Assembly: GCA_003049485.1 (NCBI GenBank)
Contig: PYST01000009.1
Location: 1-64,000, forward strand
Direction of reading: 5' to 3'
Source: Ophioceras dolichostomum
Taxonomy: Eukaryota; Ascomycota; Sordariomycetes; Magnaporthales; Ophioceraceae
Length of the DNA stretch: 64,000 nt
Position 1 is the stretch's first letter. The number at the start of each line of letters is the position of its first letter. Below, piece by piece: positions 11,058-21,502 of the stretch. The translations under genes were made by a program, and so were the position numbers. Below the pieces are notes generated by a model. It was not told where the DNA came from and made no database searches. It saw only the letters and a list, made by a program, of their open reading frames with translations.

Positions 11058-11697
11058 ATGCACTCCGTCGCAGCAAACTCCCGTCTCCCTCTCCTCGTCT
11101 TCGCCCTCGTTACACTTCTCTCAACAAAGAGCTCGGCCTCTCCCATATACTTCGAGTCAGTGGACATGCGGATCACCACGTCCACCGGCGAGGGGGTCTC
11201 CAAGTCGATCATGATCTCGGGAGCCGAGTACATCTTCACCCCGTGGAACGACGACTACTACACGGCGCTCCACATCCTCTCCCGAGACGATCTTCCGGCC
11301 TACAGCCACTGCACACTCGCGTCCAGCTGGCCGGGGCACAAGATCGAGGTTGTCATCGAGCCTGACATGGTAAGTCGTCGTTGTCGTCGTCGTCGTCGTC
11401 CCTAATCGAGGACCCAGAAAGCTACCTGGACCACCTACCAAGGGTGCCCACGGCTCGAAAGGAGGAAAGGAAGGCTCCCCTGTCAGTATTGATCAAACAA
11501 CAGGCACCTCTAACTAACTGATCCTTGTTGAACCACCCTCTCCCACACATAAGACCTCTGTTCGCATCGATCCCCCCGCAAAGGCCGAGCAGCTCACCAT
11601 CAGGTGCTCCCCTACTCCCGGAGAAGAAGACGACACCGTCGACCAGGTCGCCATCATCGTGGAGACGCTCAGCCCAGAGCCAGAGGAAGACCTCTGA
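11058..11697 (+). CDS. SSP-D: small secreted protein, two-cysteine exon-junction family
   Basis: Exons 11058-11369 and 11554-11697 encode 151 residues; the intron is GTAAGT...AAG and starts with a GTC-repeat. A signal peptide occupies about residues 1-28 (hydrophobic LPLLVFALVTLL). Cys85 (in AYSHC) is 19 residues before the phase-0 intron and Cys122 is residue 18 of exon 2, giving C-x36-C. Exon 2 has P-P at positions 7-8 and ends in an acidic tail (EPEEDL). Only these two cysteines are present in the mature protein, so a single disulphide is the natural guess. No frameshift or stop; this is one of the best intact members. Function unknown. Confidence 0.8.
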
Positions 11698-12050
11698 AGA
11701 GTTCGAGATTGTCGTTATTGCTATTGGAGGAAAATTCCCCCAACCCACCTTATCCCCGTCCTGTCTTTTGGGATTTCCATGGATGCTCTCGGAGGGTACT
11801 GGTAGTTACATTGGATAGGGCAGGCTACTACTTCAAAGATTGGGCAAAAGGGAGGGACGGTGAGACCAACTAGAGATTCTCAACAGAAGAAGCCCTTTTT
11901 TTGTTCCTATGTTTGGCAGGTGATACCTTTTGGATACTAAGATATAAGAAAAGACTCTCGTTCGTTTCTGGCTTCAGCTAGTCTGCTGCTGAGATGCGGC
12001 CTCGGCATCATTGGTGTCCCTCTGAAGCTGGCTGTCCATGCAACTCGTTA

Positions 12051-12090
12051 TTAGGTAAGGTAGGTAGGTACCTAAGGTAGGTAGGTAGTT
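12051..12090. repeat. ACCT/AGGT palindromic repeat cluster
   Basis: Tandem TAGGTAGGTACC units, same motif as at 6346-6388. Confidence 0.85.
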
Positions 12091-12445
12091 CCGTTCAACA
12101 TCCATGGCCGGCTATCGTCGCCCCTTGTTTCTCTCTGCTGAAGCCAACCGAGTCCGCATGATCGTATCCTGACTGCAGCTCCTGTTCGTCTGGTTAGGGG
12201 CGCAGCTCGGCCGGACCCCTGGCGCTCTTGGCATTCCGGCTCGGTCCAGCATACATGCGAGATGGATGGGACGAATCAGCTCTTCCGAATATGTTTGTGG
12301 ACAAAAAGACCAATTTGCCATCCCAAGCCCAGGTGCCTATCTACCTACCTACCTGTACCCATCACCAACGTCGCATTGAGTCAACCTTGCCAGGTTCACT
12401 GAGAATATTTTGCAGACTTCTGCGTGCGGGAACGCTAGTCAACTG

Positions 12446-12477
12446 GTAGGTACCTATCTACCTACCTACCTAGGTAG
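12446..12477. repeat. ACCT/AGGT palindromic repeat cluster
   Basis: Alternating TAGGTACC and CTACCTACC units closing with CCTAGGTA. Confidence 0.85.
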
Positions 12478-13098
12478 CGCCAGCAAGAGCAAGGCTAGAC
12501 CGATACTGCCTCATGCCAACTGCTGGAGAGCCTCATGCAGGAGCGACTACCACCGACTTGGGTTTCGTCGGTATGTTCTCCCTCGCCCAGTCCAGGCGGC
12601 TAGTCAGATAGATGGTCACCGGACATCATCACACCCTTCCCCAAAGCTTCTCATTGGATGTTCTCACGGGTGGATGCCCTCGCCATCACCAACTTCGTCC
12701 TGCAGTCTTGTCACTCTCTTGACTTTATGCTTCTCTCGTGGCCGGTTTGCTACGGGAGGCGGAACAACCTCCGCCAACAGAGCCTTCCAACAAGTAGGCA
12801 TCAAAACAACAGAGTGAGGCAGAATTGGGTTGCCTCAGCCTAAAGGAGGCGATGGCCCCGATCTATGTCTCTGTTGACGGCACTGAGATAGGTACGGTAC
12901 ATAAATTGTACTAGACCTGGTGAGCTCTCTCTGCTCTTTCAGCATCATCATTGCAACGATCACCAGCTAAACTGACTATCTTCCCAGCTACTGCAAGAAG
13001 AACTTTCGCTTACTGCGCTCCAGGACTATTACACTTTGTCCCACTCTTCTTAAACCCCTTCTCCATTTACAAGCCCCATTCACCCTCCCCTCCTCACA

Positions 13099-14014
13099 AT
13101 GTACCTCATCACAGCCACCGGGCGATGGCCTCTCGCCAGGCGGTCCGGATATCCTCCTCCTCCTCGCCGGGGCCGACGGCCACGCCTCCGAGATGTGGGC
13201 AGCCACCAACGGCCGAGAGTATCGGGCGCCCGCAAACGGCCCCGGTTTCGTCAGTATGGCCTACGTGCTCTCCACCCCAGAGTCGCCGTACGACATCTGC
13301 GTCTTGAGTGCAAACTGGCACGGCGAAATATTTAGGACAACCCTGGAGCCGCCCGAGGTAAGTAGGTACTGTGTTTCTTCTCCTCGCGAGTCGGGTTCAT
13401 CGTTCTGAGCCGGTAGGAAGATCAGGAAGAGAGACGCGGAAGGTGCTACGCTCGTTCATTCACCGTGACAAGCACGTCGATGATATATACGATACGTCAA
13501 GTGAGGGCCTTGTGAACAACATATGTACCTATCTACGCAGGTACCTAACTAACCTATCTACGCACCTCGATAGGTCCATTTCCCCATCGTCCCTCCCGTG
13601 GTCCCAGCGAACATATCCGTCAGATGCTTCACCGAGCCGCAACAGCCGTGGCAGATGAGCCCGCCGACGGCAAGACGCGGCCAGCACGATCATGCGCTCA
13701 GGACGGACGATGTGCCGCTGTCGGAAGCAGCGTCAGGGCACTCGACGGCCGCAGGCCCGGCTCCCTACGCCATGACGAAGTGCTCGCAGCACGTCGTCGG
13801 ACGTCTTTGTGGCACGGCTGCGACGGGTTTCATCTGTGGTGTTGGCCTGATGCTCCTCGTCTGCCTCTGTTGCCTCGCTCTTGTGTGTGAGCGCTTGCCA
13901 GCCAGAGGTGAGGAGAAGGAGGAAGACGGGGACAAAGAATCTCGACTGATGGACCCCGAATCGCTGTCGATGGTTGGAGATTATTGCTCCGAGGGCAAGT
14001 CGCGCCAGGTTTGA
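13099..14014 (+). pseudogene. SSP-E: array member with a C-terminal membrane anchor and an N-terminal frame break
   Basis: Exon 1 ends at 13357 (GAG, then GTAAGT) and exon 2 runs 13574-14014. The family core is clear: SPYDIC with cysteine 19 residues before the phase-0 intron, and exon-2 cysteine at residue 18 after P-P at 7-8. Exon 2 is unusually long (146 residues) and carries one strong membrane segment (GFICGVGLMLLVCLCCLALV) followed by a basic/acidic tail, suggesting a membrane-anchored version with the family domain outside. The only good ATG (13099, MYLITATGRWPLARR) is in a different frame from the hydrophobic stretch ILLLLAGADGHAS; a one-base shift around 13140-13150 would join them into a normal signal peptide. 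Either a recent frameshift, a sequence error or an unrecognised splice explains this, so it is called a pseudogene with reserve. Confidence 0.6.
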
Positions 14015-14291
14015 AGATGCCAGATACCATTCCTTAGCTATCAGATACATGTATATTGTATTATTTTTAAGCTGCCATTATTGATCCAGGAATTTCCGTT
14101 TGCGAGAAATGATGAGCTTTAGGGCTTAAATCACACGGGCAGGAGTTCCAACGGAAAGCCCAAAAGGTTGCGGCCTGTGACATAGAGTGACCAAAATTGT
14201 TTCGTTTGCGCGTAACAGGAAAAGAGACTTAAGGTTACAAATCCCAGGGGTCATATACGCATCTGGTGCTCTCTTTCCAACCGTCTTGCCA

Positions 14292-14853
14292 TCAGCGTTG
14301 GCCCCCGACGGTAACTCCCGTCCTAAACTTCACCTCGGAAAAGCAACTATATCGTACCGCATCCGTATTTGCGGGATGGACGAATGCGACGGAGTTCTTG
14401 GCTACAGTCAGCTAGTTGCCCTCCACAGCTCTCTAGTATATAGTAGGTCCCTCATAGTCCCTAGGCCCTCGCAGACGGCAGGATTCCCGGTCAAGAGTTG
14501 GATAGAACAGTACTCACTGCTGGGCTGGTCACTGTCAATATCTGCTCTACGTCGACGAAGCTAATCCGCACCTCGCAGTGGTCGTAGTGGGGTTTCGCGT
14601 CGGAGAACGTGTCCTCGAAAAGGCTGGAGACTATGAGTCCTGTGATGGGTTCGGTGTTCCGAGGTGCAGGGCGGGGGTCTCCGTCGGCGAGGATCTGTTC
14701 TGTCTGCTCCGCGCCGTTGAAGAAGTTGAACGTGATTTTGAGAGCCTGAAATTCTGGGTCCGTAAGGGGCTCCAAGGGTGGTACCAAGGGGGCTGCGGTG
14801 GCCGTGAACCCAGTGGCGAGGAGTGAGCTGGTGACGGCGGTGAGGAAACGCAT
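14292..14853 (-). CDS. SSP-F: small secreted protein, two-cysteine exon-junction family
   Basis: Minus-strand exons 14853-14518 and 14396-14292 encode 146 residues. The donor is GTGAGT and the acceptor AAG, 19 bases after a CTGAC. A signal peptide (MRFLTAVTSSLLATGFTATA) is followed by a Pro/Leu-rich segment. HYDHC has its cysteine 19 residues before the intron and exon 2 (starting NSVAFVHPAN) has cysteine at residue 18. All family features are intact. Its start region and its upstream sequence are duplicated at SSP-H, about 2.8 kb away. A TATAAG (plus strand 14992-14997) lies about 140 bases upstream. Function unknown. Confidence 0.8.
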
Positions 14854-15953
14854 CTTTGATAGGATCTTGCGTATTGTTTGGGGGAAAGGAGGATGAAAAC
14901 GGAAGGTAGGTACCTATGCGGGCAGCTTGGTAACAAGGGAAGACGGGAATACCTACTCAACTTTCCTTCCCGTACAACTACATACCACCTACTTATACAA
15001 AAATTGGCTGTATAAAGAAGCTTGGGCTTCAGCAAGTGTAGTTGATGAACAGCCCCCAAGAGCTTTACCATGGGGGCGGACGGTGGCTGCATCTAGGGAC
15101 CAACGGTTCTTGAGTACTATCGATAGTACACCACATTTGGCATCTTCCCCCAAGTTGGCCGACCGGCCCGGCCACTTCCGTGGTCATGGCAGTAAAAGCC
15201 GCGTGCGATGCCTTTTTTCTACCTTAAGTACCTACCTAGGTACCTACCTATGAAGCAACGGCCTCCGGCAACATCAACATCCGGGTCTTCTCTGTACCTA
15301 CCTGGCTAAACGGGCCAATGCAAACACAAGGCGATGATGAGCCTGGCCAATAAAAAGCTAAGAAGACGGTAACCCGACCAGTACTTTGAGTGTTCCTCAA
15401 TTAGACTTATTATCTCTTCCTCAGGCACCAACAGGTCGGGTCTTCTATCTTCGGACAAATCGCCCTACATCGACATAGCTCGAGTACATGAATGCAGCTC
15501 GTAGCGCGCAGCCAGAGAACTTAATACTCCACCGGCGGAACAAGGCTTGCCTGGGAGTTTTCGAGTATCTAAGCACCGGTAGTCTGTCTCACTGGCAATG
15601 CGGTTCAGGGGCTGAAGCTAGCATTGCGTCCCCAACGGTAGTTAGTGTCCCATAAGTGCTTTTGATGTTCCGCCCACGTTCTCCGGCAGAATTGGGTATT
15701 CAAGTTCGACATGAGGCTTGCACAAAGTAATAGAACTGCAGTTCCTCCAGTAAGAAAAGCTGGCCTAAACTCGAATTCTCGACTTATTCCTAACTTCAGG
15801 GATACAATGATGAGCTGGGAAGAGAGTATGTTGAACACATCAATACCAATCATCTACCCAGATACAATCATAGATGCTATCTGCCCTCGCGCTCGCCAAA
15901 GCCTTTACCATGTATTCCAGCACGAATCCATATCACCTTCGCATCTCGACCGA
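14854..15953. other. SSP-F promoter and spacer up to SSP-G
   Basis: Positions 15082-15222 match 17896-18053 (upstream of SSP-H) over most of their length, including CATGGCAGTAAA(A)GCCGCGTGC. An ACCT/AGGT repeat is at 15226-15250. No coding feature supported. Confidence 0.6.
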
Positions 15954-16701
15954 CTAGACATGAGCTTCCTCGCAGCCTGGGCTGGTCAGCAAACGGCGAG
16001 TGGAGGATGGCCATCTTTCCTCTTGCTGTCCATCATTTCTGTTGCCATGTTGTTGAACTAGGGGGATACATAACACCGAATTCTTCGTCGCGATTTCAGG
16101 TCCTGATGGGACGAAGACGCTCGTTTGTTGTGCTGCAGCGAGGAGACGAGAGTCGGCTTGATGGGCACCTACTGAAGGCACTCCGGGGTTGAGGAAGTGG
16201 ACGGCGTTCTTGACGGAGGTCAGTAGGACGAATCATTGCTGAATCGGTTTGGTATATAAGGTACCTAAATAGGTAGGTGGATACCTACCACCTAAAGAAG
16301 GTGCCTAGGTAGTTGGGCACCTATGGTATAGAGGTAGGTAATAGGAAAGATCCACTGACCGAGGGCGGTGCCAGCTTAAGAACCTGATATACGCCCTGAA
16401 AGCGCACAAACACATCACAGTGGTCGTACGTCTGTCGAGGGGTCTGGAGTACAGTGATGTTGGCCACCAGCAGTCCCGCCGGCGGGACCACAAACTTCGG
16501 GGTCTGGTTCTGGCTGTTTATCAGGATGCTCGAGGAGAAGACCGATGCGTTCACGTCTCTGGCCTCGATCTTCAGAAGTTCGGGCAGCGGGCCGTACGCG
16601 GAGCCATCAGAGCTGGACGCCGCCATACAGCCGCCAGAGGCGACGAAGCTAGCGACGAAGCTAGCGGCGAGAAGCGAGTTCGCGATGCTGATGAAATGCA
16701 T
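15954..16701 (-). CDS. SSP-G: secreted array member, 3' structure uncertain
   Basis: Exon 1 is 16701-16360 (114 residues) and exon 2, by the simplest reading, 16208-15954, for 198 residues. The signal peptide (MHFISIANSLLAASFVASFVAS) is lengthened by an in-frame 12-bp tandem duplication. TYDHC has its cysteine 19 residues before the phase-0 intron, whose donor is a weak GTCAGT. Exon 2 starts NAVHFLNPG, like NSVAFVHPA of SSP-F, but its cysteine comes far later (in KNSVLCIPL). A second intron from GTAGGT after NAVHFLNPGVPS to the AAG before NSVLC would restore near-family spacing (residue 17). TATAAATA on the minus strand at 16827-16834 is about 130 bases upstream. Expression data would settle the 3' end. 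Function unknown. Confidence 0.6.
16640..16663. repeat. 12-bp in-frame tandem duplication in the SSP-G signal peptide
   Basis: GCGACGAAGCTA is present at 16640-16651 and 16652-16663 on the plus strand; on the coding strand it doubles A-S-F-V within the hydrophobic core. Confidence 0.9.
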
Positions 16702-16826
16702 GTCTAGCAGAGGTAGTGGGCTTCTTTGATGTGCTCGAAGAGTGATATATCAATGATGAGAGCGCGGATGATGGGCTGGTGGTGATAACGCGTCTATAGA
16801 GGGCAAGCACGGGCGAAGGCCTCCAA

Positions 16827-16834
16827 TATTTATA
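16827..16834 (-). promoter_or_regulatory. TATA box of SSP-G
   Basis: TATAAATA on the minus strand about 130 bases upstream of the ATG at 16701. Confidence 0.5.
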
Positions 16835-17472
16835 TGTGAAAGTTATTGTGGTATCCCCCCTTTGGACGTCCTTTGGCCGTTCAAGTCCAGCTCGCGGAAG
16901 AGGGTCGCACAACACCCAAGTAGCTGCCGTCGAATGCCGTGATGGCGGGCCTAAGGCCTCTATCATGGTCGCTGTGTGCCTGCAACATACAGGAGGACCC
17001 AAACATAGAAAACCTCGCCCTTCTCGTACAGAATTCACGGAAGTGAGAGTGCCTCTGTGCGTATGGCACATCTGGGCTCCTTGGTCTGCGGGTGTTGGCA
17101 TCGTGGGTCGAGAGCAATGCCGTGACGTGGTTGATGCCAATGTCAACGACGGCGATGCCCATGGACGCTACCCGAGCACGAGCGTGGAGTTTACAGGAGA
17201 AGAAAGGAAAGAAGCTCGCATTGTCCCACAAATAGAAACTCTCTCATAGTCTCTACCGAAGATGCACTGCAGATGGTAAGGCGAGGAGCATATGTCGCTA
17301 TCCACGAATGGTAATGATATATATCCTCACATATATGCTTTGCCAGAAGTCCCTCAGCGATCACAGTGTCCCAGAAGCAAGGTGAGGGAAAAGCGGAACA
17401 AGGTCGCGCTTCGGCGGGCGCCACAAGGCGGAGCCAGCTGGTAAAGGTGAAGAAGGGGTAAGTTCACTCACG

Positions 17473-17694
17473 CTCCTACCAGATCAGAACCCGGCAAATT
17501 CCGTCATCGGCAGCACCAACTGGCCCCGCCATATGCTCGACGGAACTGCCCATGTCCGCAGCGAGCCCTCCGTGGTTCGCCGAACAAACGGAATATTCGG
17601 GTCAGGAAGGGCCAGGAGATCTTGAGGGGGCCGCGGCGGCCATAAACCCAGTGGCAAGGTGTGAGCTAGTGATGGCGGCGGGGACGAAGCGCAT
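17473..17694 (-). pseudogene. SSP-H: broken paralogue of SSP-F
   Basis: The minus-strand ATG at 17694 opens MRFVPAAITSSHLATGFMAA, matching the SSP-F signal peptide at both protein and DNA level (17643-17694 against 14802-14853). The frame meets TGA at 17604-17602 (codon 31), then continues open and encodes GGLAADMGSSVEHMAGPVGAA, a module shared with SSP-I, before another stop and a GTGAGT donor-like site just below 17473. No convincing second exon is seen. Its upstream region duplicates that of SSP-F. It is a dead or dying copy. Confidence 0.6.
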
Positions 17695-17895
17695 ATTGAC
17701 GGCTCCTGTGTAGATATTGCTGGAGAACAGAGAAAGAGGACAGATGAGATGCTGGCAGATCCGTAGGTAGTAAAGGGAATATAATATTGTTCGGTCTCAC
17801 AATGCACCTACCTACCTAAGGTACCTACTACCTACCTACCTTACCTACACATCTACTAAAGAAGGTAGGTGTTAGATATTGAATTGGGAGCGGCG

Positions 17896-18053
17896 TGTGG
17901 CTGCATCTCGGGACCGACGATATTCGGGAAGTGGGACGGCATTTGGAACACCCCATATTTGACATCTTTCTTCAGGCTGGCTGTGACTGTTGGTCCCGGG
18001 TCCCTTCCGCGGTCATGGCAGTAAAGCCGCGTGCAATAATTCTTTTTTTTATA
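17896..18053. repeat. Duplicated promoter block (partner at 15082-15222)
   Basis: Both copies start with GTGGCTGCATCT(A/C)GGGACC, contain CATTTGG/CATATTTG-like middle parts and end with CATGGCAGTAAA(A)GCCGCGTGC plus a T run. They sit about 200 and 230 bases upstream of the SSP-H and SSP-F start codons respectively, so the duplication carried gene and promoter together. Confidence 0.75.
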
Positions 18054-18596
18054 CCACCACATGCATCTTATCCAGCTCCGGATTCTCGGCATAACACCTA
18101 CCAGGGAGAGTTGTAGAGTTCGCATTTCTCCATGTTGTTGACACAGGCATCAACCGCTGCGTAAGTATCATGGCGTCACTCCAGACGAACCAGGCCAACA
18201 CTCACGGACAAACAAGACTTGATGAACTATGGGCATAGAGTGACTCCCATTCCCCTAGAGTTTATCGAAGAAATGGTGTGCTGCTATATATAAGTGGCCC
18301 AACATGTAGACCTTGGGGCACATTGGCCATGGTGAGGCCTTCAGCCCAGCGGGTAGCATTAGCTGTTAAGGAACACTTGATCCCCCTTCTCTTCGAGCTG
18401 GGACATGCAGTGCTGCACCCTGGAGGGCTGAAATATCGAAAGCGGCCAGTTTCTACAAAGATCTTTGCTTGGGATTTTCTATCCATCAATGTTGTCTTGA
18501 CAGTCATCTGTCGATCGTCATTTTTGTGCCCCCTCCCCATCCCCCCCTCCTTTTTTTTCTTTCAAAACTCTCATCAGTCGCCTGCTACGACATGGA

Positions 18597-18812
18597 ATGC
18601 ATCCCATCGCTATCACCAACTGGCCCTTGGACGCAGGCTTCCTGGCGGCCACCGCGGGAGCCGTGCAAGATTCCTCGGTTCCAGTTCCTGAGACTCGGGC
18701 TCACAATCATGGACGGTCCCGCTTCCATCACAGGCATCCAGATGGACGGCGTGACGCACGGCGAACAAAGAATAATTCGAAGTGTGCCGGCCGGGTAATC
18801 ATCGTCTTATGA
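18597..18812 (+). pseudogene. Possible relic of an SSP signal-peptide exon
   Basis: The ATG at 18597 gives MHPIAITNWPLDAGFLAATA, resembling the SSP-F/H/K leader pattern (MH/MR..., then LLAxGFxAxAA) but with charged and Trp residues breaking the core. The rest is Arg/His-rich and unlike any exon of the array. Probably a decayed copy; chance resemblance possible. Confidence 0.25.
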
Positions 18813-19089
18813 TGGCGAGTAGTAGCAGAGGAGCGAATTCAAGAATGGACGTAGTCCCATTTGCAGCAACGCACTGCCTCTGAGAAGCAGATTGGAGCTC
18901 GTCTCTTGACATGGCCGCTATGTCCAACGCGAGGGAGGCCAGTATATCGCGGTATGCGCAAATAGTGCCTCGCGGTATGCACGTATGTGCTCATGACATA
19001 TCCAGAATCTCTCCTGACATATCATATTGTGAAAAGGAGGCGATTGAACTAGTGAACAACGGTGTAGCCGTCGGCTTCCCAGCTCTTAC

Positions 19090-19302
19090 CCATTGCCGGC
19101 CGTGGGCGCGGTAAATTGCATTCTCCGCAGCACCAACTGGCCCGGCCATATGGTCGGCGGAACTGCCAACATCCGCAGCAAGCTCACCGCGGCTCGCCGA
19201 GAGAATATTCTGGGAGCGAGAGAGAACCGAATTGCTGGAAAATGAAGTGCCGCCGCGGCTAGGGGCTGCATATGCGCTGTCCAGGGAGTAGAGACGGCTC
19301 AT
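19090..19302 (-). pseudogene. SSP-I: relic related to SSP-H
   Basis: On the minus strand from 19302 a frame encodes GELAADVGSSADHMAGPVGAA, nearly the same module as SSP-H; the DNA at 19117-19200 and 17496-17583 is clearly alike. It ends at a GTAAGAGC donor-like site (exon end 19090). The N-terminus lacks a hydrophobic core (MSRLYSLDSAYAAPSRGG), although A-A-P-S-R aligns with the SSP-H signal peptide end. Upstream in-frame ATG at 19332 does not add a signal peptide. Likely inactive. Confidence 0.45.
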
Positions 19303-19457
19303 GATTTTCTTTTGGCGACCAAATACGGCCAACGGGGCGCCATCCGAAACCGTGATGGTTGATGGCGAGATGAGAGGCTTCGACCAGTTGTATCAAGGGG
19401 AACACCGAGAGGTTCGAGGACCAGCGACAAGGGAACTCGAGCAGAGAGAGACTCAGA

Positions 19458-19465
19458 TATATAAA
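19458..19465 (+). promoter_or_regulatory. TATA box of SSP-J
   Basis: TATATAAA about 205 bases upstream of the SSP-J ATG. Confidence 0.5.
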
Positions 19466-19665
19466 CTCCCTTGAAGAAACCTGTCAGGCATCTCTGTTCT
19501 CGCTCTCATCCAGGCCATCATCATTCCCTCGTCCATCTCTGTTCCCTCTTTCAGATAATTCTCTAGTACTATTGTTGAGATCACCACACTCTCTTGTATC
19601 CATCCAACTATCTCACTGCCAAGAGCACACCTCACTTGTCGAACTCATCATCACTTCAAGTCACG

Positions 19666-20060
19666 ATGAAGCTCCTTCCCGGCATCCTCCTCCTGGCCAA
19701 CACACTCCTGGCCGCCGCCCTGCCGCTCATGGACCTGCCCGCGTTCGCTCCCCCGGCCTCGATCTCCGAGGATCCCGGAGTCCAGGCTGGCATATCGGCG
19801 GAGTTCCTGCCCGGCAAAGAGGGCGGCGATCCAGTCCTCAATCGCCCCGACGGCATGAACCCTGGCTCCGGCCCCGCCAAAGCAATCGACCCTTAACTGC
19901 CTCCTCGTAGCCATCTCGTCCGTCCCACGGACGGTATCGCCGGAGGGAATGCAGAGGGAGGCAATGCGTCCTGACTGCTGGGCACGTCTGCTGGTAGGTG
20001 AGTGAACATGGAATTTCCCCCAATTCCCCGGGAGTCTCTTACCGACTGCCTTCATGCGCT
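19666..20060 (+). pseudogene. SSP-J: array member with frame and splice-donor damage
   Basis: The ATG at 19666 starts a strong signal peptide (MKLLPGILLLANTLLAAALP) and an open frame of 76 codons ending at 19896. In the +1 frame just beyond, family features appear: NCLLVAISSVPRTVSPE ending at 19945, where siblings have a GT donor but this copy has GG. A second-exon-like segment from 19998 (after GTAG) contains ISPNSPG and a cysteine (SC) at residue 20. So a one-base frameshift and a lost donor are both implied. Alternatively the 76-residue product is made as it stands, a short secreted peptide. End coordinate is approximate. Confidence 0.5.
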
Positions 20061-21502
20061 AACTCGCCTCGCCTTTCTTTTTTTTTACCATATACACCAG
20101 GCTCTCCAGGTAACTATTTCGATCGTGAAGTCTCAGGAGACCACGATAAACAACACTCATAACACATAGGCTAGACATTAAGTCAGTTGCAGGACATTTC
20201 AGGGGGGTCGGAGCTTTTGAAACGGAAGAATCCAGAGGTGTACATATGGGAAGTTTGTGGGGGGGAAAAGTTACATGTTTTATCATCAAGACCCTGCAGG
20301 ACGGGGGGTGTCTCATCGCTCATCGCTCATCACTTGTCACTCATCACTCCTTTTGCCACTCCATGTCTCCAAAAGATCAACAACACAGGAAGGAAATCCG
20401 GGGGGAGTCCGTGGGGGAAGGGATGGATGGGTGAAGGGGCACTCCAGTATGTACATACATCCGGAATAGGTAATGTGGTTGACGGGGGTGGTGGTTATTG
20501 AGGCACAGTCCGGCCCCCAAATCTATCAAAAGTCTATGCGCTGCCCGGCGCACCAGTTAAATTCGCCCGACCCCAACCCCTGCAGCCAACGGGCCGGCCT
20601 GCATGTCCCGGGATCAGTGCCCGTTGGCATGGTCTTGTTCTGACGGGGGAATGTGCTGTCAAACGAGTTCAAACGACTCACCTTGACACCAGTTTACCAA
20701 CCAGTCAGTCCCCAAGTTGCCCAGTTTTGCAACGAACAAGCGTCTGACCCGGCAGCCTTGAGGCTGTGCCGTCGAGCAAGCGCTCTCGAGTGAGGCAAAA
20801 TAGCTCTGGTGCTGCTGGCAGCCGCGCTCGCTCTTTTAAGCATGTGCATAAGCCGCAGAATGCATTTCGTATTAGCCCGTGGGTGCTGCGAGGGAGTTCT
20901 ACATACCGTACCACCGGACAGGCTGGCAACGGCACACTGAGACAGCACACCATACCACATCACATAACGTTGGCAGCCTCCTCCTCAGCCGTCCTTCGTC
21001 CAGCCAATCACGGCCTGTGATTCCGCTGTGGCCCCCAAGTTGCGGAGGGAGCCATCCCCTGCCGACGTGGTACGCGGGAGGGAGGATGCATATTCCATGC
21101 GGACTAGCGTCCGACTAGCATGAGAATGACTGCCGGTTGGCAGAGTTCGATTCGGTGCGAAGGCTGCTGCTAGGGATGTCGTGGGCGGATGTCCGTCTAA
21201 ATAGAAAGACGGGAAGCAAGGCAGAATGGAAGGATCGTGGACCTAGTCGATGAGTCGTCTTATTCCCTGCGTCCGTCAATATCTCCAAGTATATAAACGC
21301 TCTCGACCCAAGCGAGTTCATCTCATCTCCTCTCAGTTATCCTCCTCTCTCACGGCTTAACCACCACCCTCTCGCCTTACAGCCTCATCACTTCAGTTTA
21401 CCCCCTCCTAGGATATCACTCCTCCCCATTTACTGCCTTACACATCCTCGTATCAACCCCCCTCTCTTTCTCCAGACTCTTCCCGAGAGCCTTCCGTAAA
21501 CA
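20061..21502. other. Spacer and promoter before SSP-K
   Basis: No supported gene; G-rich and repeat-poor. TATATAAA at 21290-21297 lies about 210 bases before the SSP-K ATG. Confidence 0.55.
21290..21297 (+). promoter_or_regulatory. TATA box of SSP-K
   Basis: TATATAAA followed by a CT-rich leader up to the ATG at 21503. Confidence 0.5.

Larger units (their letters stand above)
11698..13098. other. Spacer between SSP-D and SSP-E
   Basis: No gene supported. It carries two ACCT/AGGT palindromic clusters (12051-12090 and 12446-12477). Confidence 0.55.
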
